Origin: a bacterium
Lineage (GTDB): Bacteria; Krumholzibacteriota; Krumholzibacteriia; LZORAL124-64-63
Direction: 5' to 3'
Assembly (NCBI GenBank): GCA_018814885.1
Contig: JAHIYU010000168.1
Location: forward strand, 1 to 37,171
DNA: 37,171 nt
Position numbers and translations under genes: made by a program. The notes below the pieces were generated by a model. That model ran no database searches. It was not told the DNA's origin and saw nothing but the letters and a program-made list of their open reading frames with translations. Numbering within the stretch: position 1 is the first letter of the stretch; each line of letters starts with the position of its first letter. Shown in pieces: positions 1 through 8,752 of this stretch.

Positions 1-2477
1 AGGCCCCGGTCGCGAAGTTCCGCGACCGGGGTTTCCTGCGTGGCGCCGTCGCGCGCATCGGTCAGCACGCAGGCGCCGCCGCCGGCGCCGGGAACGCCCA
101 GCGCCTCGGCCAGGGTGCAGGTCAGCAACCGGCCCTGCGCCTTGTCGCGCCAGGGCGCGGAGATGCGGGCCCAGCCTGAGCGCCGCGTTTCGCTGTTGTT
201 GAAGAGCACCAACACGCGCCGTCCGTCCTTGGCATTGGTCCAGCAGTAGATGTCCTCGACGACCGCGCCGTCGTCGCCCAGCACGTCGAACAGCCGGAAC
301 CGGCCGGCCCCGGAGAAGAGTGCCCGCTCGCGCAGGAGGGGGTAGATCATCCGCTCGTGGTGCGCCAGGAAACCGTCGTCCGGCGACTCGTCGCGGTAAT
401 CCCGCGCGAACTCCATGCCGTACTTCTCCTCGTATCCCTCGAACTGCCCGTGGGCGATCAGGGGCAGCCCCGGCAGCGTGGCCAGCAGGGTGCAGGCGCC
501 GAAATAGCGGTCGCCCTTGCCGAACTGGCTCTCGGCGGTGGCCTCGTCCGGATTGCTCAGGAAGTTGACAAAGCGCTGGAGGATCTCCGGATCGTAGGCC
601 AGCACGTTCTTGAGCGAGCGCCGGTATGCGGCGTTGTCCAGGTCGCGCACCATGTGCATGAAGGCGCTGTTGTAGACGCGGTGCATGCCGAGCGTGCGCA
701 CGAAGTAGCCCTCCATCAGCCAGAAGGCCTCCGCCAGCAGCAGGGTATCCGGCGCTTCGGCGGCCACGCGCTCGACCACCTCGCGCCAGAACTCGCGGGG
801 CATGGCGCGATCGAAGTCCGCGCGGCTCAGGGCGTGCGCGGCGCGGCCCGGGATGTCGCTGCCGGCGCCCGGCTCCGGATACCAGAGACGCCGCACGTGG
901 CGGCGGGCCAGGACCATCGCCGCATCGAAGCGGATCACCGGGAAGCGCCGCGCCACGGCGATGATTTCCCCGATGACGGCCTCACGGACCGCGGGATTCA
1001 AGAAGTCAAGCTGGGCGGTATCGTTCCAGGGCATGTTGGTGCCGTCGTTGCCGTGGTAGATGTAGCGCGTCTCGCCGGTGCGCAGGTCGACCCGCTGGAA
1101 GACGACCGCCGCGTCGCTGTGGTCCTGGTAGCCGTCCTCGAGCCGGATGGCGACGTGCGCGTCGTCGGATAGATCGGGTCCGCTGAACCGGTAGGACGGG
1201 AAGGGCGCCTGATCTACGCCCATGAACCAGTCGGGGTGCTCGTGGACCCAGCGGCTGTCGATGCCGGTGTGGTTGGGCACCATGTCCCCGGCCAGCCTGA
1301 TGCCCCTCGCGCCCGCACGGCGGCGCAGGTCGTCCAGCGCGGCCTCGCCGCCCAGGTCGTCGGCGACGCGGTACCGGTCCACGGCGTAGGCGCTGGCGAG
1401 AGCCTCGATGTTGCCACGCCGCTGCTTGATGTCGCGCGAGGCCCGGCTGCGCTGCCAGACGCCGATCAGCCAGAGGCCGGTGATGCCCCGCGCCGCCATC
1501 TCGTCGAGCTCGCCGTCCGGCACGGCGTCCAGGGTCGCGATGGGCCGCCCGTGACGACGCGCGAGCTGGTTCAGCCAGACGTGCGAGTTCTTGGTCAGCA
1601 GCACAAGCTCCGGCATCCAGTCGCGGTCGGGTGAGTAGCGCGCCACCTCGGAATCGTCGTCGCGGCGCCCGGCGCCGTCGCCCCGGGCTGCGTCGGCGAA
1701 GGACATCACCCGGGCGGGTCCGGGGCCTTCGCAGCGCGGCCGCTGTTCCTCGTGCAACTCGCCGGCGCCCAGCAGGAGAGAGAGGGCGGTCTCCTGCAGC
1801 CAGGGGCTCCAGGCCTCGTGGGCCAGCTTGAGTTGCGCGGCCAGGTCGTCCGGGGCCAGCCGTTGCGGCCGTGTCAACAGTTCGCCCAGGCTGCCGGCAT
1901 CTTCCGTGAAACCGCGGCTGGCGTCCAGCAGTCGGCCGAGCGTATCCCAGGCGCGGTCGAACAGGCCGCCGGTCTCGAGTTCGGGCACCGCGATGAGGTC
2001 GCACACGGGTGCCAGGGCGCGATTGCCGCGCAGCAAACCGATCAGCAGCAGGAGCTGGGTCTTATCCTGAAGTTCCTGTCCACCCTTTGTGCCGGGGGTC
2101 GCGTCGTTGTCCAGTACCTCCGTCCAGGTCGGGAAGAGGCGCGACAGGATCTCGCCCAGGCGCTTCCGTTCGGCTGCGCCGAGCGAGGCGCCCAGCCGGT
2201 CGGCGGCCTTGACCCAGAGATCCGGATCGATCACGGCCACGTAACGGGCGAGCAGTTCGCTCATCGACCTGGCCAGGACGAACAGGGCGCGGACCTGACC
2301 GGCACTCACCCAGGCGCCGCCGCGCTCCCGGCGCAGTTCATTGATGCGCAGGGCGGCCTCGCGCGCGGCGGCCAGGCCGCGCGCGGGTTCGAGGGAGAGC
2401 AGATCGTCGCGCAATTCGGACAGGCCGTAGCGGGACAGCGTGGCGGCGGGCACTGGGAGGATGAGGGGCAGCGGCAT
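1..2477 (-). CDS. GH13 alpha-amylase-family glycoside hydrolase/transglycosylase, 3' end outside window
   Basis: The reading frame stays open from ATG 2477 to the window edge (825 codons plus 2 bases); GGAG lies 8 bases upstream of the ATG. Residues 1 to about 280 are mostly helical with no motif I recognise. The (beta/alpha)8 barrel follows: region I GDMVPNHTG (397-405), a DGTNMPWNDTAQ block (478-489), region II IRFDAAM with presumed nucleophile D518, region III LLLAEAF with presumed acid/base E583, and region IV NFLSNPDE with D644. The usual region IV sequence is NHD, so a proline replaces the histidine at 643. A beta-domain-like stretch (LFDVL, VLVLFNNS) starts near 725. The three catalytic carboxylates are in place, so activity on alpha-glucans or related sugars is likely. 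The specificity (hydrolase, isomerase or transferase) cannot be read from sequence. No signal peptide is apparent, so it is probably cytoplasmic. It is transcribed divergently from groESL. Confidence 0.88.
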   Translation of the reverse strand, partial: MPLPLILPVPAATLSRYGLSELRDDLLSLEPARGLAAAREAALRINELRRERGGAWVSAGQVRALFVLARSMSELLARYVAVIDPDLWVKAADRLGASLGAAERKRLGEILSRLFPTWTEVLDNDATPGTKGGQELQDKTQLLLLIGLLRGNRALAPVCDLIAVPELETGGLFDRAWDTLGRLLDASRGFTEDAGSLGELLTRPQRLAPDDLAAQLKLAHEAWSPWLQETALSLLLGAGELHEEQRPRCEGPGPARVMSFADAARGDGAGRRDDDSEVARYSPDRDWMPELVLLTKNSHVWLNQLARRHGRPIATLDAVPDGELDEMAARGITGLWLIGVWQRSRASRDIKQRRGNIEALASAYAVDRYRVADDLGGEAALDDLRRRAGARGIRLAGDMVPNHTGIDSRWVHEHPDWFMGVDQAPFPSYRFSGPDLSDDAHVAIRLEDGYQDHSDAAVVFQRVDLRTGETRYIYHGNDGTNMPWNDTAQLDFLNPAVREAVIGEIIAVARRFPVIRFDAAMVLARRHVRRLWYPEPGAGSDIPGRAAHALSRADFDRAMPREFWREVVERVAAEAPDTLLLAEAFWLMEGYFVRTLGMHRVYNSAFMHMVRDLDNAAYRRSLKNVLAYDPEILQRFVNFLSNPDEATAESQFGKGDRYFGACTLLATLPGLPLIAHGQFEGYEEKYGMEFARDYRDESPDDGFLAHHERMIYPLLRERALFSGAGRFRLFDVLGDDGAVVEDIYCWTNAKDGRRVLVLFNNSETRRSGWARISAPWRDKAQGRLLTCTLAEALGVPGAGGGACVLTDARDGATQETPVAELRDRG

Positions 2478-2535
2478 CTCGAAGCTCCGGTCTTGGTCTG
2501 GTGATTGGCGCGATGGGCCAACAGTACAAATCCGG

Positions 2536-2565
2536 CGGATAATGGCAAGTCCTAGCTTCAATCAA
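2536..2565 (-). promoter_or_regulatory. Candidate sigma70-type promoter for the GH13 gene
   Basis: On the minus strand TTGATT (2565-2560) is separated by 18 bases from TATCCG (2541-2536), about 60 bases upstream of the GH13 start. This is inferred from consensus similarity only. Confidence 0.4.
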
Positions 2566-2571
2566 TCACAA

Positions 2572-2601
2572 AACTGCCATTATGGCGGTGATGTGACAGT
2601 T
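2572..2601. repeat. Nested inverted repeat in the GH13/groESL divergent region
   Basis: AACTG at 2572-2576 is mirrored by CAGTT at 2597-2601. Nested inside is the 11-base interrupted palindrome GCCAT-T-ATGGC (2576-2586). It lies upstream of the candidate GH13 promoter and could be an operator. No known regulator motif is recognised. Confidence 0.3.
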
Positions 2602-2625
2602 CTTGGCGCGCGATGTTTTTTTTTC

Positions 2626-2653
2626 TTGCAGCTTTCCGAACATGCTCTATCTT
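2626..2653 (+). promoter_or_regulatory. groESL promoter
   Basis: TTGCAG (2626-2631), a 16-base spacer and TATCTT (2648-2653) form a sigma70-like promoter. It follows a T9 tract (2616-2624) that could act as an UP-like element. The predicted start near 2660 falls just before the CIRCE element, the usual arrangement for HrcA control. Confidence 0.6.
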
Positions 2654-2662
2654 AACACCGTC

Positions 2663-2689
2663 TTAGCAATTGAATCGTTAGAGTGCTAA
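2663..2689 (+). promoter_or_regulatory. CIRCE operator (HrcA binding site)
   Basis: The consensus is TTAGCACTC-N9-GAGTGCTAA. Here the left arm is TTAGCAATT (7 of 9 matches), the spacer is exactly 9 bases, and the right arm GAGTGCTAA is perfect. Its position between the promoter and groES implies HrcA repression of the chaperonin operon. hrcA itself is not in the window. Confidence 0.85.
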
Positions 2690-2741
2690 TGCGCTAAATG
2701 TCAATTCAATCACTGACTTGAAGGGAAAGGAGGCGATGGAG

Positions 2742-3029
2742 ATGGCTTTAACCATCAAGCCCCTGGCCGATCGCGTCATCGTCAAGCCCATGGAGGCCGA
2801 GACGATGAAGGGTGGCATCATCATCCCCGACACCGCGAAGGAGAAGCCCCAGCAGGGCAAGATCATGGCCGTCGGTCCGGGACGCGTGGCCGACGACGGC
2901 AACCGCGTCAAACCCGAGGTGAAGAAGGGCGATGTCGTTCTCTACGGCAAGTACTCGGGCACCGAAGTGAGCGTCGGTGGCGACGATTTCCTGATCCTGC
3001 GCGAGGGCGATATCCTCGCCATTCTCTAG
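2742..3029 (+). CDS. groES: Co-chaperonin GroES (Hsp10)
   Basis: A 95-residue protein of normal GroES length that forms the heptameric lid of GroEL. The N-terminal [12 protein letters not shown] strand is visible, as are the mobile-loop region with [16 protein letters not shown], the AVGPGR segment, and the C-terminal [16 protein letters not shown]. Three in-frame starts are possible (TTG 2718, ATG 2736, ATG 2742). ATG 2742 is chosen because AGGAGG at 2729-2734 lies 7 bases upstream, whereas it would almost abut ATG 2736. groEL follows after 38 bases, so the two form one operon under the CIRCE element. Confidence 0.96.
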   Translation: MALTIKPLADRVIVKPMEAETMKGGIIIPDTAKEKPQQGKIMAVGPGRVADDGNRVKPEVKKGDVVLYGKYSGTEVSVGGDDFLILREGDILAIL

Positions 3030-3052
3030 CTGAGCGTTTTTTTATTCAATAG

Positions 3053-4702
<1,650 letters not shown>

Positions 4703-4722
4703 CCCGGCTTCCATGAAGCACG

Positions 4723-4750
4723 CAGGGCGGTCCCAGCCGGGGCCGCCCTG
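4723..4750 (+). terminator. Strong hairpin after groEL
   Basis: A 12-bp stem (4723-4734 with 4739-4750, one G-U pair) and a 4-base loop, 20 bases after the groEL stop. The following sequence TTCGTATACG is only weakly T-rich, so termination may not be fully intrinsic. Confidence 0.6.
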
Positions 4751-4864
4751 TTCGTATACGGGTGAGGGGATACCCGCTTCACGTGCTTCGGCGCTGCGCG
4801 AGGCGCGTGTGTACGACAGACTCCTGTTGGCTGGAGTGCATACTTTAGCTACTGTGAACCGACC

Positions 4865-6004
4865 ATGAGGATCGTGCAGATAGGGAAATACCATCCACCC
4901 GTCAAGGGCGGCATGGAGACGGTACTCGGGCTCATCGGCGCCGGGCTGCAGGCCAGGGGACACGACCTCTGGTCGGTGGCGGCTGCAGGTGGCGCCGCCG
5001 CCGCCTCCGATGACCCCGCGGCCGCGCGGGATGACCGGCACGGGCGGGTGATCCGCTGCCGTTCGCTGGCGACCGTCGCCTCGCAGCCGTTCACGCCGTC
5101 GCTCCCGTTCGAGCTGAAGCGCCTCTTCACGGAGTTCCGTCCCGAGATCGTCACTCTCCACTGGCCCAACCCGCTGGCGGCCGTAGCCTTGTATTGCGTC
5201 AGACGTTACCTGCCGCGCGAGGCTCGCCTGACCGTCTGGTACCATGCCGACATCACGCGCCAGAAGCTGGGTGCCGTTTTGTTGCGTACCCTGCTCAACG
5301 ATTTGCTGGATCGCGCCGCGGGCATTGCGGTCTCGACGGCCAGTCTGCGGGACAGATCGTCCCAGCTGTCGGCCAGAAAGGACAAGGTAGAGGTCATACC
5401 CTTCGGCATCGATGCCGCCGGCTGGCGTCTGCCGACCTGTCCCGGGGTGGGACCGTTCCTGTTCGTGGGGCGTCTCGTCTACTACAAGGGGCTGGAACTG
5501 CTCCTGGACGCGGTGGAATCGATCCCCGACGCGCGGCTCGAGATCGTAGGCGACGGCCCCCTGTGGAAGACGCTGATCGACCGCGCATCCGCGCCCGGCC
5601 TGCAGGGGCGCGTGCGGATGCACGGCGAACTGGACGATGGCGACCTGCGCCGCGTGATGGTCCGTTGCGGGGCCCTCGTCCTGCCCAGCCTCAGGCGCAG
5701 CGAGACCTTCGGTCTGGTGCAGATCGAAGCCATGGCCGCCGGTCTGCCCGTCATCTCGACGCAACTGCCGACCGGCGTGGCGGAAGTCAACGTTCACGAA
5801 CGGACGGGTCTGCTGGTGCCCCCCGGCGATCGGGCGTCGCTGGCCGAGGCCATGAGTATCGTGATGCGTGATTGTGCGCTGGCCCGCCGCTGGGGGGAAG
5901 CGGGCCGCGCGCGCGTACAGGCGCATTTCAACCATGTGCATATGATCGAGTCCCTCGAGAGATGGTACGAGGCGTTGCTGCACCGACAGGAGGAGGACGC
6001 TTGA
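4865..6004 (+). CDS. Glycosyltransferase family 4 (GT-B fold)
   Basis: A 379-residue retaining GT4 enzyme that would transfer a sugar from a nucleotide-sugar donor to a polysaccharide, lipid or small acceptor. The N-terminal domain begins MRIVQIGKYHPPVKGGMET, with the glycine-rich acceptor loop typical of the family. The donor domain shows FVGRLVYYKGLELLLDAV and LEIVGDGPL. It also has the EX7E-type segment SETFGLVQIEAMAAGLPVIST followed by TGLLVPPGD. No signal peptide is present, so it is cytoplasmic or peripheral. The ATG at 4865 gives the canonical N-terminus, though no strong ribosome site is evident. Its stop overlaps the TTG start of the next gene, so the two are probably translationally coupled. 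The sugar substrate cannot be inferred. Confidence 0.9.
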   Translation: MRIVQIGKYHPPVKGGMETVLGLIGAGLQARGHDLWSVAAAGGAAAASDDPAAARDDRHGRVIRCRSLATVASQPFTPSLPFELKRLFTEFRPEIVTLHWPNPLAAVALYCVRRYLPREARLTVWYHADITRQKLGAVLLRTLLNDLLDRAAGIAVSTASLRDRSSQLSARKDKVEVIPFGIDAAGWRLPTCPGVGPFLFVGRLVYYKGLELLLDAVESIPDARLEIVGDGPLWKTLIDRASAPGLQGRVRMHGELDDGDLRRVMVRCGALVLPSLRRSETFGLVQIEAMAAGLPVISTQLPTGVAEVNVHERTGLLVPPGDRASLAEAMSIVMRDCALARRWGEAGRARVQAHFNHVHMIESLERWYEALLHRQEEDA

Positions 6005-6636
6005 ACTTCGCCTTCCTGGACGAGTGGCACGGTTTCCTGCCCCGCACGGGCGGTCACGTGATCGTGGTGAGAGGCGGCGGCGGCCGGAGCGATCTGCTCC
6101 GGGCGATGAGCCGTGTCCTCGCCGCGGAGGGCGTACCGGTCGCGGTGATCGGGATGGGCGGCGATGATCCGGAGGGTGTACGTTTCTCGCCTCTCACGCT
6201 GTCCGACCACGTGGTGCTCTACGAGACGGCTGTCGATGCTGCAACAGAAACAGATCTGCCGCGCCGTGCTTCGCTGGTCATCACCGTGTCGGGCCTCGCG
6301 GCCGTGGGAAGGCCCCCGGCCGGGGCGGCCACCGGCGTCGTGCCCGTTCCCGCGGCCTGGCTCACGCGCGGTGAGCGCGGCCCGGTCTGGTCGTGGGACG
6401 GCGTCGTCTCCTTCCTGGGAGCGTGCGCACCGCGCGCGATGGGCGCGGAGGACCCGACGCCGCACGTGGCGGCGTTGCTGGAAATGGACGCCTGCACGGA
6501 CAGCATCGGTCTCTTCGGCTGCGTGGAGCGCATCATGTCCGACCTGGGCATCCCCCTGGTCCTGCTGGGGAGCGCATCCGGCGCGGAACCGCAACTGCGG
6601 ACCGCCTACGCCTTGCATGCCCGGGAGCGGCCATGA
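6001..6636 (+). CDS. YqeC-like protein with degenerate P-loop
   Basis: A 211-residue protein from TTG 6001, overlapping the GT4 stop by four bases (TTGA). The N-terminal VIVVRGGGGRSDLLRAMSRV (20-39) resembles the P-loop of YqeC proteins, the putative selenium-dependent hydroxylase accessory family. The expected lysine is replaced by arginine (R29). The later VITVSGLAAVGRPP (93-106) resembles the YqeC GLDALGKPL region. The following gene is MocA-like, the usual YqeC partner, which supports the assignment. Family resemblance is by eye and moderate. YqeC/MocA pairs serve molybdenum hydroxylase maturation in other bacteria, but no molybdoenzyme is encoded here. An upstream extension to 5872 in the same frame is rejected because it lies wholly inside the GT4 gene. 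Confidence 0.55.
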   Translation: MNFAFLDEWHGFLPRTGGHVIVVRGGGGRSDLLRAMSRVLAAEGVPVAVIGMGGDDPEGVRFSPLTLSDHVVLYETAVDAATETDLPRRASLVITVSGLAAVGRPPAGAATGVVPVPAAWLTRGERGPVWSWDGVVSFLGACAPRAMGAEDPTPHVAALLEMDACTDSIGLFGCVERIMSDLGIPLVLLGSASGAEPQLRTAYALHARERP

Positions 6637-7229
6637 CGACACGCAGAAGGGATTGGGCCGTCGTCCTGGCCAGGGGGAATTCTTCGCGCATGGGTCGGCC
6701 CAAGGGCTCGTGTCTGGTCCCCGGCGGACGTGAATCCTTCCTCGCCCGCATCTGCGAACTCCATCGTCGTGCCGCGCACGAGGTGGCCGTGGTGACCCTG
6801 CCGGAACTGGGACCGGTCTACGAGGCCTGCGTCCCCGCGGAAATGGTCACCGACTGGATCCTCCATCCACCGGGCGGGGGCACCGCCGCCAGCTGTCTGG
6901 CCGCCGTGCGCCGGTTGGCGGAGCGGGCGACGCATCTCTGGTTCCACCCCGTGGATCTGCCGCTGGTTTCGGATACCACCCTCGGCCTCCTAGCCGCCGT
7001 CTCGGCGGCGGCGGCGGACGAGATCATCGTACCACTCCACGAAGGTCTCAGGGGGCATCCTGTGGTCACTCCGCTACGACCCTGGCTGGGCCTGGCGCCC
7101 GATGATCATCCTGGAGCCATGCGCGCGCTGATCGGGCGGTGCGGATCGCCGGTCAGGTTCGTCGACGTTCCCGATGCGGGCATCCGCCGGGATTTCGATC
7201 GTCCCGGCGATCTCGAGGGCCCGGCGTGA
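6633..7229 (+). CDS. MocA-like NTP transferase (MobA/MocA fold)
   Basis: A 198-residue protein whose ATG overlaps the previous stop (ATGA). The pyrophosphorylase signature LARGNSSRMGRPKG (12-25) matches LAAGxSxRMGxxK except that the second alanine is an arginine. FHPVDLPLVS (105-114) carries the metal-binding aspartate (D108). RGHPVV (140-145) is the MocA RGHPV motif, and RRDFDRPGDLEGP near the end matches the DxDTPEDL closing motif. The family attaches CMP or GMP to molybdopterin or activates sugars. Context is mixed: a YqeC-like partner argues for molybdenum cofactor cytidylylation, while a GT4 gene argues for nucleotide-sugar chemistry. Last gene of the three-gene operon. Confidence 0.75.
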   Translation: MTTRRRDWAVVLARGNSSRMGRPKGSCLVPGGRESFLARICELHRRAAHEVAVVTLPELGPVYEACVPAEMVTDWILHPPGGGTAASCLAAVRRLAERATHLWFHPVDLPLVSDTTLGLLAAVSAAAADEIIVPLHEGLRGHPVVTPLRPWLGLAPDDHPGAMRALIGRCGSPVRFVDVPDAGIRRDFDRPGDLEGPA

Positions 7230-7262
7230 AGGCGGCCGGACCGCTGTGCCTCGATCCGCGGG

Positions 7263-7285
7263 AACTTTCTGACTGACAGGAAGTT
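7263..7285 (+). terminator. Weak hairpin after the MocA-like gene
   Basis: A 9-bp stem (AACTTTCTG with CAGGAAGTT, one G-U) around a 5-base loop, 34 bases after the stop. No T tract follows, so a termination role is tentative. Confidence 0.3.
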
Positions 7286-7364
7286 GCAGTCGCAGATCAG
7301 TTCGATTCGGGGACCCCGGGCGCTGCAGGCCAGGCAACTCTGGTCATGGCGGCAGGGACGGTAA

Positions 7365-7393
7365 TTGACACATCGGCCTCGTTTTTCTATGTT
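7365..7393 (+). promoter_or_regulatory. Promoter of the secreted TPR gene
   Basis: A perfect TTGACA (7365-7370), a 17-base spacer and TATGTT (7388-7393) form a near-consensus sigma70-type promoter about 76 bases before the start codon. Confidence 0.7.
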
Positions 7394-7468
7394 ACTGGCC
7401 GCTTTGTCGCCCTAGTTTGAGAAAGACCCTCGCCATCCGCATAGCCAGCACCTTGTCGGGAGATGCCA

Positions 7469-8647
7469 ATGGATACGCGCCCACGGACAACCTTTAAACG
7501 CCCCTGGCTTCTGTTCCTCATGGTGGGCACGGCCATGCTGTTCGGACACACCGTGACCGCCGCCGGCTGCCCGGAATCGCAGTACAAGGAGGCCGATCAC
7601 GCCTTCACGGTCGCCACTGACTTCATCACGGCCAAGAACTGGCCCGAATCGATCCCCTCGCTCGAATCCGCGCTGGCCATCTGCCCGGATCACATCAACT
7701 CCCTGCGCTACCTGGGCAAGGCCTACTACGCCACCGACCGCTTCGAGGACGCCCAGGCCACCCAGGAGAAGCTGGTCGAGGTCGCCGGACAGGACGCCAA
7801 GTCGGGTGACTACATGGATCTGGGCAAGACCTACGCCAAGGTCAAGGACTACCGCAAGGCCCGACAGGCCTACGTGAACGCCAACCGCATCGATCCCGAC
7901 AACTGCTCCATCCTGTTCAACCTGGCCGTGATGCACGGCGCGGTGAATGATCACCCGCGCTCGGTCGAGGCCTACGAACAGGTGCTGGACAACTGTCCGG
8001 ACCTGCGCGAGAAGGTGATGCCCAATCTCGTCAAGGCATGCCAGAAGGCGGCCGAGCGGGAGCGCAGCGTAGGTAACGTGGCCGAGGCCAGGCTTTACGA
8101 AGCCAAGCGCGAGGAGTATGGCAGCCAGGCGGGCGGCAGCGTGGGCTACCAGGTGATCGCAGACAAGATGAAGGCCAAGGACTGGACGGGCGCGGTCGAT
8201 CAATGCAAGGCCTTCCTGGCCAACAATCCCGAGAGCAGCCGCCGCGACAACGTTCTGTTGAACTTGGCACGGTCCAGCCACCAGCTGGCACAGGAGGACG
8301 CCGCCATCGAGGCCTACCGTCAGCATCTTGTCATCAAACCCGGCAACGGCAAGGCCGCCGAGGAACTCATCGTGATCCTGGCCGCCCAGTCACGTTGCGA
8401 CGAGGCCCTGACCGCAGCGGAGGCAGCGGGCGTCCACGCCACCGACGACCTGCAGAAGGCCTACCTCTTCTATGGCTGGGGCAAGGCCCTGGAATGCGCC
8501 GGCCGCTACCAGGAGGCCAAGGAGAAATTCCGCTGGGTCGCCGCCAATGCCACAGGCGACTATCAATTCTATGCCCGCAAGGAGATGACGCGCCAGGACG
8601 AGCTCGAGGAACGGCGCCGTCTCCAGCGCGAGAACGCCGGTTATTGA
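7469..8647 (+). CDS. Secreted/periplasmic tetratricopeptide-repeat protein
   Basis: A 392-residue protein with a signal peptide (basic N-terminus, hydrophobic run WLLFLMVGTAMLFG, likely cleavage after TVTA). Several TPR units follow (for example LRYLGKAYYATDRFEDAQATQEK, YMDLGKTYAKVKDYRKARQAY, LFNLAVMHGAVNDHPRSVEAYEQV), then a second block in the C-terminal half. The protein ends in a charged helix. TPR arrays are protein-protein interaction scaffolds and no catalytic motif is present. ATG 7469 is preferred to ATG 7463 because GGGAG abuts the latter but is 6 bases from the former. It is monocistronic, with its own promoter and a hairpin afterwards. The specific role is unknown. Confidence 0.85.
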   Translation: MDTRPRTTFKRPWLLFLMVGTAMLFGHTVTAAGCPESQYKEADHAFTVATDFITAKNWPESIPSLESALAICPDHINSLRYLGKAYYATDRFEDAQATQEKLVEVAGQDAKSGDYMDLGKTYAKVKDYRKARQAYVNANRIDPDNCSILFNLAVMHGAVNDHPRSVEAYEQVLDNCPDLREKVMPNLVKACQKAAERERSVGNVAEARLYEAKREEYGSQAGGSVGYQVIADKMKAKDWTGAVDQCKAFLANNPESSRRDNVLLNLARSSHQLAQEDAAIEAYRQHLVIKPGNGKAAEELIVILAAQSRCDEALTAAEAAGVHATDDLQKAYLFYGWGKALECAGRYQEAKEKFRWVAANATGDYQFYARKEMTRQDELEERRRLQRENAGY

Positions 8648-8671
8648 TTCCGGCCGCATCGCCGGTATAGA
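8644..8671 (+). promoter_or_regulatory. Candidate promoter of the dapL-fol-pan operon
   Basis: TTGATT (8644-8649), a 16-base spacer and TATAGA (8666-8671). The -35 overlaps the end of the TPR gene. The spacer contains the inverted repeat CCGGCCGCATCGCCGG. Confidence 0.45.
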
Positions 8672-8673
8672 GT

Positions 8674-8702
8674 GCCCCGTATCCGCATCCGCGGTGCGGG
8701 GC
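8674..8702 (+). terminator. GC-rich hairpin between the TPR gene and dapL
   Basis: GCCCCG (8674-8679) pairs with CGGGGC (8697-8702), and weaker pairs extend the stem inward, followed by CTTTCCCT. It could end the TPR transcript. If the 8644 promoter is used, it instead lies at the very 5' end of the dapL leader. Confidence 0.35.
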
Positions 8703-8752
8703 CTTTCCCTGTCCGCGAGAGCATCGAACGAGCCCTAGACCGCTGGAGCGCC

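Noticed and set aside
357..1172. 271-codon + strand frame opposite the GH13 gene
   Set aside because: The minus strand carries all four GH13 regions in one continuous frame; this frame has no domain.
5872..6000. N-terminal extension of the YqeC-like gene
   Set aside because: It lies entirely inside the GT4 gene; the coupled TTG at 6001 gives the expected overlap.
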